Origin: Rhizobium lentis
GTDB lineage: Bacteria > Pseudomonadota > Alphaproteobacteria > Rhizobiales > Rhizobiaceae
Length of the DNA: 64,000 nt
Assembly: GCF_017352135.1 (NCBI RefSeq)
Contig: NZ_CP071454.1
Span: forward strand, 1,328,501 to 1,392,500
Reading direction: 5' to 3'
Shown here one piece after another: positions 53,446-64,000 of the stretch. The position numbers were made by a program, and so were the translations under genes. Under the pieces are notes generated by a model. It did no database searches. It was not told the DNA's origin and worked only from the letters and a program-made list of their open reading frames with translations. Position 1 is the first letter of the stretch, and each line of letters begins with the position of its first letter.

Positions 53446-54642
53446 ATGCGTGGGGGATTGCATCAGGGTCTGCGAATTTTTCTGACACTTGCCTGCACGG
53501 CGCTTTTCGTCGGCTGTGAGGAAAGCGGGAACACCTATGTTCCTCCTCCACCTCCCGTGGTTCGGGTTGCACAGCCCGTCCAGCAACCGGTAACGCTTTA
53601 CTTCGAGCTCACCGGCAATACGGCGCCGCTCAATGCCGTCGATATCGAGGCGCGTGTCCAGGGCTTTATCCAATCCATCGATTACCAGGACGGCATGATG
53701 GTGAAGAAGGGCACCAAGCTTTTCGGCATCGAACGCGACACCTACCAGGCGCAACTCGATCAGGCCAAGGCATCACTCGCCTCACAACAAGCCTCGCAGG
53801 TCGGCGCGAAGCAGGAATATGACCGTCAGCTCAATCTGTCGAAGCAACAGGTCACCACCCAGACCGCGGTCGACAGCGCCAAGGCAACGCTCGACGAGGC
53901 GAATGCCGCCATTCTCAACGCCCAGGCCAATGTCGATCTGGCGACGATCAACCTCGGCTATACGGAGGTGCTCGCTCCCTTCGATGGCATCGTCACCGAC
54001 CACCTCGTCGACATCGGCACGCTGGTCGGCGTGTCCGGCCCCACCAAACTCGCCAGCATTGTCCAGACCGATCCGCTTTATGCCTACTTCAACGTCAGCG
54101 AAACGCAGGTGTTGATGATCAAGCAAACCCTGGCAAAGCAAGGACATACTTTCAGGCAGACGGGCCTTCCAAGCATCCCCGCGGAGATCGGTCTTCAGAC
54201 CGAGGAAGGCTATCCGCACAAGGGACATCTCGACTACGTATCGCCTCAGCTCGATGCCTCCACAGGCACGCTTCAGGTGCGCGCGCTGTTCGACAACAAG
54301 GACCACGCCATGTTGCCCGGGCTCTTCGTCAGAGTCCGGGTACCGGTCGGCCACGATGACAAGGCCCTACTGGTGCGCGACGACACGATCGGAACGAACC
54401 AACTTGGCACCTACGTACTGGTTCTCGGCAACGATGATGTCATCGAGCAGAAGCAGGTCAAGATCGGCCAGCGTGAGGGCGCGCTCCGGGTCATTCAATC
54501 CGGCCTCGATCCGGCTGACTGGGTGGTGACCCAGGGAATTCAACAGGCCATTCCGGGAAGCAAGGTCACCGCCGAGAAGATGGATATGAACCCGACGACT
54601 AACGCCGCCGGCGATGCCAAGGCAGACACAACCACGCAATGA
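53446..54642 (+). CDS. RND efflux periplasmic adaptor, lipoprotein
   Basis: A 398-residue membrane-fusion protein. The signal peptide ends in the lipobox ALFVGCEESG with Cys at about residue 24. A proline-rich linker (VPPPPPVVRV) precedes the first lipoyl part (ELTGNTAPLNAVDIEARVQG). A helical hairpin follows (about 95-160), then the second lipoyl part (YTEVLAPFDGIVTDHLVDIG) and beta-barrel domains (GYPHKGHLDYVSPQLDAST). GAGGCGG precedes the ATG. It lies 41 bp upstream of its pump. No regulator gene is adjacent, in contrast to the first efflux operon. Confidence 0.92.
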   Translation: MRGGLHQGLRIFLTLACTALFVGCEESGNTYVPPPPPVVRVAQPVQQPVTLYFELTGNTAPLNAVDIEARVQGFIQSIDYQDGMMVKKGTKLFGIERDTYQAQLDQAKASLASQQASQVGAKQEYDRQLNLSKQQVTTQTAVDSAKATLDEANAAILNAQANVDLATINLGYTEVLAPFDGIVTDHLVDIGTLVGVSGPTKLASIVQTDPLYAYFNVSETQVLMIKQTLAKQGHTFRQTGLPSIPAEIGLQTEEGYPHKGHLDYVSPQLDASTGTLQVRALFDNKDHAMLPGLFVRVRVPVGHDDKALLVRDDTIGTNQLGTYVLVLGNDDVIEQKQVKIGQREGALRVIQSGLDPADWVVTQGIQQAIPGSKVTAEKMDMNPTTNAAGDAKADTTTQ

Positions 54643-54683
54643 ATTCGCCACCACGCTCCATTTGAACGTTTGAGGGCAACAGC

Positions 54684-57600
54684 ATGATCTCGCGTTTCTT
54701 CATTGAGCGGCCGGTGCTTGCCAACGTGCTGGCATTGGTCTTCGTGCTGGTCGGCGCGGTTGCCCTGTTCCAGCTGCCAGTGGCGCAATACCCCAATGTC
54801 GTCCCGCCGACGGTGCAGGTCACGACGCGATTCCCCGGTGCCAGCGCACAGACCCTCATCGACACCGTCGCCCTGCCGATCGAGCAGCAGGTCAACGGCG
54901 TGCAGGACATGCTGTACATGCAGTCCACAAGCGCCAGCGACGGCACCTATTCGCTGATCGTGACCTTTGCCATCGGAACGGATCCGGACCAGGCGCAGGT
55001 TCTGGTGCAGAACCGTGTCGCCATAGCAATGTCGTCGCTTCCCGAAGCGGTGCAGCTTCAGGGCGTGACGACGCAGAAGAAATCGACGGCGATCCTCGGC
55101 TTCGTCAGCCTGACCTCGCCCGACAGCCGCTATGACAGCCTGTTCCTGTCGAACTATGCCGTCATCAACCTGCAGAACGAACTCTCCCGCCTGCCGGGCG
55201 TCGGCAATGTCACCGTGTTCGGCGCCGGCCAATATGCCATGCGCATCTGGATGGATCCGAACCTGCTGCAGGCCCGCGGCCTGACGCCGCAGGACGTCGT
55301 CAACGTCGTGCAGCAGCAGAGCCAGGAGGTCACTGCCGGCCAGATCGGCATTCCGCCGGTGCCGAAAGGGCAGGTCTTCCAGTACACGCTGAATGTCAAT
55401 GGCCGGCTGAACGAGGCGGCCGACTACGAGAACATCGTCGTCAAGGTCGAAAGCGGACAGGGCGGCCGGATCACCCGCGTTCGCGATATCGGTCGCGTCG
55501 AACTCGGCGCCCAGACCTACAGCCAGTCCTTCACGCAAAACGGCCGGCCGGCAGCAGGCATCGGCATTTTCCAGCTGCCGGAGGCGAACGCCATTGCGGT
55601 GGCGAAGGCGGTGCGCGCCAAGATGGAAGAACTCTCAAAGAGCTTTCCGCCGGGTCTCGAATATCACATGCCGTTCGATACGACGAAATTCGTCGAAGCT
55701 TCCATAGACGAGGTTTACGTCACCTTGATCGAAGCGGGCGTACTCGTCCTCATTGTCATTCTGGTTTTCCTGCAGGATTGGCGGGCGATGCTCGTGCCCG
55801 CGACGACCGTTCCGGTCACCATCATCGGCGCCTTCGCGGCGATGGCGGCATTGGGCTTCACGGTCAACCTATCGACGCTCTTTGCCATCGTCCTCGCGAT
55901 CGGCATTGTGGTCGATGATGCCATCGTCATCGTCGAAGGCGTCGCCCGCCACATCGAGGCCGGCATGTCGGGCCGAAAGGCCGCTGAGAAAGCGATGGAG
56001 GAACTGCTCGGCCCGGTCATCGGGATCACGCTTGTGCTAATGGCCGTCTTCATTCCGGCCGCCTTCCTGCCCGGCCTGACCGGTCAACTCTATCGGCAGT
56101 TTGCACTCGTCATCGCCGCAACCGCCCTGATCAGCGCCATCAATGCCGTCACGCTGAAGCCGACGCAGTGCGCCCTTTGGCTTCGCACGCCGGTGCCCCC
56201 CGAAAAACGCAACATTCTCTATCGCGGTTTTAATAGGGGATATGACTGGGGTGAGCGCCACTATGCCGGTCTGATCGGAGCGATGACCCGCCGCAGCGGC
56301 ATCATGGCCATCGCGGCGCTCGTCCTGATCGGGGTTGCGGTCTGGGGCCTCACTCGCTTGCCGACGGCGTTCTTACCCCTGGAGGATCAGGGCTATCTGC
56401 TGATTAGTGCGCAATTGCCGGACGGCGCATCGAAAGAGCGGACGGATTCTGTGATGGAAGAGGTCGGCAAGATCGCCGAGGCGACCCCCGGCGTCGATCA
56501 GGTGTTGACCATCAGTGGCCTTTCCGTTCTCGACAACAATGCCAGCCTGCAGAATGCCGGCGTCGCCTATGTCGTCCTTAAGGATTGGGACGAGCGCGGC
56601 AAGGAGAAGGGACAGGATCTGCTGTCGATCTATCAGCATCTGAATGACGCTCTGCAGCATGTGCTGACCGCAAAAACGCTGGTGGTCGTGCCGCCTCCGA
56701 TACAGGGCGTCGGCAATGCCAACGGTTTTACCATGCAGGTCGAGCTCAGGAACGGTGTATCCGATTATCCGCTGCTGCAGACGCTTGCCGACACGATCGT
56801 CAAGAACGGCAACGCCCAGTCATCGCTGCAAAGGCTGAGCACGCCGTTTCGCTCGAACGTGCCGCAGCTTGCAGTCTCCGTCGATCGCATCAAGGCGGAG
56901 ACGCTGGGAGTTACGGTGGGCCAGGTGTTTTCCGCTCTCTCCGGCTATGTCGGATCAAGCTATGTGACCCAGTTCAATAAATTCGGCCGCACCTTCCAGG
57001 TCTATGCGCAAGCCGCTTCCGACTTCCGCGTCAGCCCTGACGACATCCGTAATCTGAAGGTCAAGGCCGGCGACGGGACGATGGTGCCGCTCGGCACGGT
57101 CGTCAACGTTACCATGACCCAGGGTCCCTCACTGATCAGCCTCTACAATCTCTATCCCACCGCCACCATCGTCGGCGGACCAGCCGCCGGTTTCAGCTCG
57201 GGCCAGTCGCTGGAGGTCATGGAGCAGATCGCCGACCATACATTGCCGGCGGGAACCGGTTTCGAATGGACGGCGCTCTCCTATCAGGAGAAGGCTGTGG
57301 GCGGTCAGATCTATTTCATCTTCGCCCTTGCCATGCTGCTCGTCTATTTCGTGCTGGCCGGCCAATATGAAAGCTGGATCCTGCCGCTGGCGGTCATAGC
57401 GGCTGTGCCGCTGGCCCTCCTCGGCACGGTGGCCGCACTCACGGCTGCCGGCGTCGCCAACAATCTCTACACCCAGATCGGCCTCATCCTGCTGATTGCG
57501 CTTGCGGCCAAGAATGCCATCCTCATCGTCGAATATGCGCGTGAAAAACGAACGGAAGGCATGGAAATCCTGGACGCGGCCGTCGAGGCTGCCCGTCTGC

Positions 57601-57866
57601 GTTTCCGGCCGATCCTGATGACGTCCTTCGCCTTTATCCTCGGGGTCCTGCCGCTGGTGCTGGCGACGGGCGCCGGCGCATCGGCCCGCAAGTCGATCGG
57701 CATATCGGTCTTCAGCGGCATGATCGCCTCGACCTGCCTTGCCATCCTCTTCGTTCCCTCCTTCTACGTGCTGCTGCAGCGCCTCGAGGAATATTGGAAG
57801 CGGCGCGGCGCGACCGCAAACACGGCCGCGAGCGTGACAGAGGCGGAGATATCGAACGTCGGGTGA
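54684..57866 (+). CDS. RND efflux permease, HAE1 family
   Basis: A 1060-residue AcrB-like pump. It starts [20 protein letters not shown], the typical HAE1 N-terminus, followed by [20 protein letters not shown] and [20 protein letters not shown]. The proton-relay pair is in [19 protein letters not shown] (about residues 408-426), and [15 protein letters not shown] (about 945-960) marks TM10/11. The first pump in this window is only distantly similar (it lacks this N-terminus), so the two systems are independent. The substrate is unknown; hydrophobic drugs or plant phenolics are plausible for a rhizobium. Confidence 0.95.
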   Translation: MISRFFIERPVLANVLALVFVLVGAVALFQLPVAQYPNVVPPTVQVTTRFPGASAQTLIDTVALPIEQQVNGVQDMLYMQSTSASDGTYSLIVTFAIGTDPDQAQVLVQNRVAIAMSSLPEAVQLQGVTTQKKSTAILGFVSLTSPDSRYDSLFLSNYAVINLQNELSRLPGVGNVTVFGAGQYAMRIWMDPNLLQARGLTPQDVVNVVQQQSQEVTAGQIGIPPVPKGQVFQYTLNVNGRLNEAADYENIVVKVESGQGGRITRVRDIGRVELGAQTYSQSFTQNGRPAAGIGIFQLPEANAIAVAKAVRAKMEELSKSFPPGLEYHMPFDTTKFVEASIDEVYVTLIEAGVLVLIVILVFLQDWRAMLVPATTVPVTIIGAFAAMAALGFTVNLSTLFAIVLAIGIVVDDAIVIVEGVARHIEAGMSGRKAAEKAMEELLGPVIGITLVLMAVFIPAAFLPGLTGQLYRQFALVIAATALISAINAVTLKPTQCALWLRTPVPPEKRNILYRGFNRGYDWGERHYAGLIGAMTRRSGIMAIAALVLIGVAVWGLTRLPTAFLPLEDQGYLLISAQLPDGASKERTDSVMEEVGKIAEATPGVDQVLTISGLSVLDNNASLQNAGVAYVVLKDWDERGKEKGQDLLSIYQHLNDALQHVLTAKTLVVVPPPIQGVGNANGFTMQVELRNGVSDYPLLQTLADTIVKNGNAQSSLQRLSTPFRSNVPQLAVSVDRIKAETLGVTVGQVFSALSGYVGSSYVTQFNKFGRTFQVYAQAASDFRVSPDDIRNLKVKAGDGTMVPLGTVVNVTMTQGPSLISLYNLYPTATIVGGPAAGFSSGQSLEVMEQIADHTLPAGTGFEWTALSYQEKAVGGQIYFIFALAMLLVYFVLAGQYESWILPLAVIAAVPLALLGTVAALTAAGVANNLYTQIGLILLIALAAKNAILIVEYAREKRTEGMEILDAAVEAARLRFRPILMTSFAFILGVLPLVLATGAGASARKSIGISVFSGMIASTCLAILFVPSFYVLLQRLEEYWKRRGATANTAASVTEAEISNVG

Positions 57867-57877
57867 AGCGATCGCCG

Positions 57878-58207
57878 TTATTGCACGATCACCTGCACAT
57901 AAACGTTGCCGCTCTTCGCGTAATAATAACCGCCGCATCGATAATAGTAGCCGCCGTAATAGGGACCATAGCGGCAGCCCGCCGGAAGCACGGCGATAGC
58001 AGTCGTCGTGCGGGTGACGACCCGCCGCGTCGTCCGGCGGGCGACGCCGGCATAAGAGAGCGGCGTCAGCGGCCTGCCGATAGCGGCGCCCGCCGGCGTG
58101 ACGAAGCCGACCGGTACCGGCGTGGATCCCTGCCCCTCGATGTGAAAGCCGGTAAATGTCAGAACGCCGGCAAAGCCGAGCGCGAAGAACAGCTTGCTAT
58201 AAGTCAT
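57878..58207 (-). CDS. Exported Tyr/Gly-rich hypothetical protein
   Basis: A 109-residue protein that I do not recognise. The N-terminus MTYSKLFFALGFAGVLTFTG looks like a signal peptide. The C-terminal third is rich in Tyr and Gly (CRYGPYYGGYYYRCGGYYYA, about residues 78-97) and ends SGNVYVQVIVQ. Two Cys flank the Tyr-rich part. Its ATG overlaps the stop of the upstream DUF2092 gene by four bases (ATGA), so the two are translationally coupled and probably work together at the cell envelope. Confidence 0.75.
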   Translation of the reverse strand: MTYSKLFFALGFAGVLTFTGFHIEGQGSTPVPVGFVTPAGAAIGRPLTPLSYAGVARRTTRRVVTRTTTAIAVLPAGCRYGPYYGGYYYRCGGYYYAKSGNVYVQVIVQ

Positions 58208-58992
58208 TTTACCTCTCCCATATCGGCAGCCTCAGGCAGCTCATCGAGCGATTGCAGCTCACTGAGATCGACCGTTTTGGCGCTGGCTGGAACCTCGATG
58301 GTGTAGGAAACGGCCGCGACTTCAGCCCCACTTTTGAAATCGCTGATTTCGAGCGTGTATTGCGGCGCCTGGACGACGTGCTTGCTGGTGATGACATAGC
58401 GGCGGGGTATCGGTTGCGGGCCGCTCTGTATCCATATCTGCCAGTCGATCTCGGGCGTCCGGAAGGCCAGATATTCGCATTCGACCCCGTCCACGAAAGC
58501 GCTGGAAATATGCTTGGCCTCTATCACATCCGACATCAGCGTGTCGTAGACGTTGGTGGACAAGAGATCGGCGCCGGGGGCCTCGACGCCAGCGGTCATC
58601 AGCCTGTCGATCAGCTCATCCAGCGAACCTTTGCCATCGATCTTGGCATAGGCGTCGAGATTCTTGCCATGCACCGTCAGCGACGAGCCGTCGAAACTGA
58701 CGTCGAGGTCGGCAAAGCCGCCGGTCCTGGTGACGCGCAGCTTGTCGGGACGCGTCAGGTTGGCCGTGCCGGAGCTTACGAACTGGAGTTTCTCGAAGGC
58801 AGGCGTTACCGCTTCGAGCGACGATTGGTAGGTGAAGGATATCGTCTTCTGCGCCGTCAGAAAATCGGACATCGTCTTGAGCAGGGCTTTCGAATCATCC
58901 GCCCATGCGTTGGTCGGCGGCGCGAGGGTGGCGGCAAGCGAAGCATATAGGAGCATCCGCTTCCATCGCGGCAAAGAGAAGGTCGATGACAT
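58204..58992 (-). CDS. DUF2092-family exported protein
   Basis: A 262-residue protein with a signal sequence (MLLYASLAATLAPPTNAWA, from about residue 13). The start at 58992 (MSSTFSLPRWKRM) has AAGGAAAGGC upstream; an ATG nine codons earlier is possible. The mature part has the DUF2092 pattern: KTMSDFLTAQKTISFTYQSS, GTANLTRPDKLRVTRTGGFA, DLDVSFDGSSLTVHGKNLDA and CEYLAFRTPEIDWQIWIQSG. The fold resembles outer-membrane lipoprotein carrier LolA/LppX domains, which is family knowledge and not proof of function. The next gene overlaps its stop. Confidence 0.85.
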   Translation of the reverse strand: MSSTFSLPRWKRMLLYASLAATLAPPTNAWADDSKALLKTMSDFLTAQKTISFTYQSSLEAVTPAFEKLQFVSSGTANLTRPDKLRVTRTGGFADLDVSFDGSSLTVHGKNLDAYAKIDGKGSLDELIDRLMTAGVEAPGADLLSTNVYDTLMSDVIEAKHISSAFVDGVECEYLAFRTPEIDWQIWIQSGPQPIPRRYVITSKHVVQAPQYTLEISDFKSGAEVAAVSYTIEVPASAKTVDLSELQSLDELPEAADMGEVK

Positions 58993-59197
58993 GGCAATGC
59001 CTTTCCTTGGTGTCGTCATTGATTCCATCCAATTGCAGATAGCGGCTGGCGGACTTGCCGCAGCCGGACATAAAATCTGAGAGAAGCAAATGCATGCATG
59101 CGGACGCATAGCCGTCAGCCGGCTTTTGCAGGATCGCGCGCCGAATTTCTCGCTGGCGCGCGATGAGCTCTTTCAGAGAGCAAATTTCAAACGGGCA

Positions 59198-59992
59198 CTA
59201 CAATCCAGAGGTCAAGACACGATGGCAGGCCGGTGACACGCGTTGCAGATTGTCGCGCAGGCAGGCAACCCCCCGGCCTCCGCCTAAAGGCACCATGCCG
59301 CACAAGGCTCGGAAGTCCGCTCCGCAGGTTTCCCGCAGGATCATCACTTCCTCACGTGGGGAGAAGGCTGGCATCATTCTCCGAGGGGCCGGCGTAATCG
59401 CGCCGGTGGCGGCCGCATCGCCGGCCGCCGGCACCCCCGATCCCCCCAAAGCCGCAACCGCTTGCTGACATGGCGCCGATAAAGCGGCGTTATGCTGCTG
59501 CAGACAGCTGAGCGCCGCCGCACCGCCCGGCGCCACTCCGGAACATTGCGCCATGAAGTCGCGCTGGCAGGCCGATTTGACCGCATTTCGCTGCGCTTGC
59601 GTCGGCTGAGGCGCCGGCGTGCCGGTCGCAGGCGCCGGGGTGGTCACCGCAGTACTTGCAGGCGCAGCCGGCGTCGGCTCCGCGGATGTCGATTTAGGTT
59701 TTACGTTCACCGCCGAAACTGCATTCCGGCAACCCGCCGAAAGCGTCGCACTATGCTGCTGTAGACAGGTCAGCGCCTCGATGCCTCCCGGCGTCACTCC
59801 GGAGCATTTTGCGATGAAATCGGAGCGGCACTCCGACCTGATGGCATTGCGCTGCTCTTCGGTCGGCGCTTGCGCTAGAACGATCCCGGTGAAGAACACC
59901 ACCGCGCAGAAAGCAGGCAAGCCGGAGACTACCGAAAGAAGACGACGCCTCCGACACGGAGAGGTCGGTAGAGAAAATCGCCATTTCCGCAT
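59198..59992 (-). CDS. Exported protein with three cysteine-rich (GLG1-like) repeats
   Basis: A 264-residue protein with an N-terminal membrane/signal segment (FCAVVFFTGIVLAQA, ending near residue 42). Three repeats share the same cysteine spacing, C-x7-C-x12-C-x11-C, at about residues 55-88, 142-175 and 221-254. Repeats one and two are near copies (SECRSDFIAKCSGVTPGG and SACQRDFMAQCSGVAPGG); the third is more diverged (ETCGADFRALCGMVPLGG). The linkers are rich in Pro, Ala and Thr. The pattern resembles the cysteine-rich repeat of the eukaryotic Golgi protein GLG1. Each repeat could form two disulfides. Function is unknown. Confidence 0.8.
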   Translation of the reverse strand: MRKWRFSLPTSPCRRRRLLSVVSGLPAFCAVVFFTGIVLAQAPTEEQRNAIRSECRSDFIAKCSGVTPGGIEALTCLQQHSATLSAGCRNAVSAVNVKPKSTSAEPTPAAPASTAVTTPAPATGTPAPQPTQAQRNAVKSACQRDFMAQCSGVAPGGAAALSCLQQHNAALSAPCQQAVAALGGSGVPAAGDAAATGAITPAPRRMMPAFSPREEVMILRETCGADFRALCGMVPLGGGRGVACLRDNLQRVSPACHRVLTSGL

Positions 59993-60386
59993 GATTCCCC
60001 CTATAATCTCTGATCTACTTCATGAAATCGGAATTCCCTCTGAACAGGATAATAGGCGCCGCCGAATGGACGGACGTTGCTTGCTGCAATGAAAATATAA
60101 GATGCGCCTAGTCTATGTATATTAGAATATTATCTCTTTAGCAACTATATAGTCACCGCCAGAGGTCGATCGCAACTTGGAAGGCTATCATTTCTGACGT
60201 CCCGAAACGCAAAAGCCCCCGTCATCGGCTTTTGAGATAATGAAGGAGATCTGGTTGGGTGGCCAGGTTTGTAGTTTTGTGTCCGGCTGCGTCGGTTTTG
60301 CCTTCTTTCGGGCCCCTGAAGGGGCGTTATTTGACATATTCCGGAATCAAAAAGCCCGCTGGAGGCGGGCTATTTGGAAAGAGATT
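59993..60386. other. Intergenic stretch before the rRNA operon end
   Basis: No gene is supported. It includes an AT-rich part (about 60090-60150), a hairpin CAAAAGCC / GGCTTTTG (60210-60217 and 60227-60234) and GCCCC-TGAA-GGGGC near 60311. The operon terminator at 60354-60370 is listed separately. The plus-strand open frames of 62-66 codons here have no ribosome site and no family features. Confidence 0.6.
60347..60370 (-). terminator. Rho-independent terminator of the rRNA operon
   Basis: GCCCGC (60354-60359) and GCGGGC (60365-60370) form a 6-bp GC stem with loop TGGAG. On the minus strand the stem is followed by TTTTTG. It lies after the last degenerate tRNA-fMet copy, so the operon probably runs 23S-5S-tRNA-fMet-copy B-copy A-terminator. 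Confidence 0.7.
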
Positions 60387-60520
60387 TGGTTTCGGGCAGG
60401 ATTTGAACCGTTCGCAGGCTCACCCTTCAGGTTATGGTGAGCCTTAGCGAACGACGAGGCGAGGCGGCAGAGCAATCGATCCAGTGAATCGATTGCCGCC
60501 GAGCGGGCTCATCCGAGGGG
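60387..60520 (-). pseudogene. Degenerate tRNA-fMet copy A with two hairpin insertions
   Basis: The 3' half resembles tRNA-fMet (plus-strand TGGTTTCGGGCAGGATTTGA and CTTCAGGTTAT). Around the anticodon region, CGTTCGC-AGGCTCACC (60409-60424) pairs with GGTGAGCCT-TA-GCGAACG (60436-60453), a 16-bp stem with a TA bulge. A second insert carries CAATCGAT and ATCGATTG arms (60473-60495, 7-base loop). The 5' acceptor sequence no longer matches the 3' one. It is not a functional tRNA. Confidence 0.75.
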
Positions 60521-60547
60521 ATCGTTTTGCTTTAGCTTTTGGAAGTT

Positions 60548-60660
60548 TGGTTGCGGGGGCAGGATTTGAACCTGCGGCCTTCAGGTTATGAGCCTGACGA
60601 GGCGAGGCGGAAAGCAATCGATCCAGTGAATCGATTGCCCGCCGAGCGGGCTGCTCCACG
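60548..60660 (-). pseudogene. Degenerate tRNA-fMet copy B with a D-arm insertion
   Basis: From the CCA end (60548) through the anticodon arm the sequence is identical to the intact tRNA-fMet. In the D arm about 46 bases replace the five bases CTACC. The insert holds arms CAATCGAT and ATCGATTG (60615-60637) flanked by GGCGG and CGCC. After the insert GGGCTGCTCCAC resumes, but the 5' acceptor arm is lost (CGAGGAGC instead of CCCCGCG). It cannot form a normal tRNA. Confidence 0.8.
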
Positions 60661-60691
60661 AGGAGCATTCTGCTTTTAGAAGGAAGAGATT

Positions 60692-60768
<77 letters not shown>

Positions 60769-60785
60769 ATATTATTTTACAGCAG

Positions 60786-60809
60786 AAAGGGCCGCTTGAG
60801 CGACCCTTT
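60786..60809. terminator. Hairpin between 5S and tRNA-fMet
   Basis: AAAGGGCCGC (60786-60795) and GCGACCCTTT (60800-60809) pair over 10 bp with one mismatch on the plus strand (a G-U on the minus-strand RNA). On the minus strand the run of T after the stem is short (CCCTTTCTG), so termination would be weak. It may be a processing or partial termination signal. Confidence 0.5.
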
Positions 60810-60863
60810 TGTGACGGCGTGGGCCGTTGATTGATCAGAGAAGATTAAAGTTGCGCTTAGCAG

Positions 60864-60980
60864 ACCTGGCAGCGACCTACTCTCCCGCGTCTTAAGACGA
60901 AGTACCATGGGCGCAGGGGCGTTTCACGGCCGTGTTCGGAAAGGGAACGGGTGCAGCCACCCCGCCATAACCACCAGGTC
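60864..60980 (-). rRNA. rrf: 5S ribosomal RNA
   Basis: The minus strand reads GACCTGGTGGTTATGGCGGGG at the 5' end, CCGTTCCCTTTCCGAACACGG in the middle and GGTCGCTGCCAGGTC at the 3' end. The ends pair (GACCTGG / CCAGGTC). About 117 nt, as expected. Confidence 0.95.
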
Positions 60981-61158
60981 GGCAAAGCGCAACTTATGTT
61001 TTGAGAAGCTGGGGATGAGGCAGTAGGCAGTTGCCATTAGGCAATAGCGCTATTGTCATCGTTTTTTTGAACACGTCTTTGAAGCGAATGAGGAGTGGCT
61101 ATTGCCGACTGCCTATTCCCTTCTGGCTTCATCAGCTTTGGCTGATGAGCATTGTCAA
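60981..61158. other. 23S-5S spacer carrying repeats shared with the 23S intervening sequence
   Basis: The spacer holds GAGGCAGTAGGCAGTTGCCA, TTAGGCAATAG (61020-61050) and a partly inverted second part, GGCTATTGCCGACTGCCTAT (about 61098-61117). The same words occur in the 23S helix 9 insertion (63773-63906), for example CTATTGCCTAAT and CTACTGCCT in the opposite orientation. No gene is seen; the 77-88-codon open frames here are taken as chance. Confidence 0.6.

Positions 61159-64000
<2,842 letters not shown>

Noticed and set aside
60240..60668. Open frames of 62-74 codons across the tRNA-like repeats, one with NRFTGSIALPPRLV
   Set aside because: This phrase is what the dispersed palindrome gives when translated; the same DNA is better read as degenerate tRNA-fMet copies with inserts.

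Overview
The window looks like chromosomal DNA of a fast-growing Rhizobium of the R. leguminosarum / R. etli type. The evidence is its high GC content, the dense content of CUT1-type sugar ABC transporters, LacI and SorC regulators, GTG/TTG starts, rhizobial palindromic intergenic repeats, and an rRNA operon arranged 23S - 5S - tRNA-fMet with an alphaproteobacterial intervening sequence in 23S helix 9. The species call is inference; no search was run.

Layout. 1-4.3 kb: a truncated SorC-family regulator, ExoD, a ROK kinase and a GH20 hexosaminidase. 4.4-9.45 kb: a TetR-adaptor-RND efflux operon with a 14-bp inverted-repeat operator. 9.5-14.7 kb: OsmC, three oxidoreductase or membrane genes, an adenylate cyclase, and the remains of three sugar genes (aldose 1-epimerase, galactonate-type dehydratase, LacI regulator). 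14.8-25.2 kb: a catabolic block of PhyH-type dioxygenase, SDR and SMP-30 lactonase, facing a five-gene ABC transporter + ThuA operon with a divergent Gfo/Idh/MocA dehydrogenase and LacI regulator. 25.3-33.4 kb: a GH2 glycosidase preceded by a coupled 21-codon ORF, converging on a second CUT1 transporter operon with a divergent LacI regulator and two matching operators.

33.5-35.4 kb: queCDE (7-deazaguanine synthesis) behind a probable preQ1-I riboswitch. 35.4-36.6 kb: a second class III cyclase. 36.7-41.2 kb: nrdHIEF, the class Ib ribonucleotide reductase, behind a promoter with an NrdR-like box and a clear cobalamin riboswitch, so B12 supply should switch off the B12-independent enzyme. 41.5-44.3 kb: a heavy-metal P1B-ATPase and its MerR regulator sharing one dyad. 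44.4-53.2 kb: an HI0933-type flavoprotein, a GAF/Fis activator with its aldehyde dehydrogenase and DUF779 partner, a DJ-1/PfpI protein, a ribbon-helix-helix protein, an SDR lacking its catalytic serine, a CaCA antiporter and a DUF4239-like membrane protein. 53.4-57.9 kb: a second adaptor-RND pair. 57.9-60 kb: three exported proteins, including one with three cysteine-rich repeats of identical spacing.

60.2-64 kb: the 3' end of an rRNA operon on the minus strand (23S, 5S, tRNA-fMet). Downstream of the intact tRNA lie two degenerate tRNA-fMet copies carrying inserted hairpins. I judge these, the 23S intervening sequence that shares motifs with the 23S-5S spacer, and the dual NrdR/B12 control of nrdHIEF to be the parts most worth a second look. 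No CRISPR array, prophage or transposase gene was seen.
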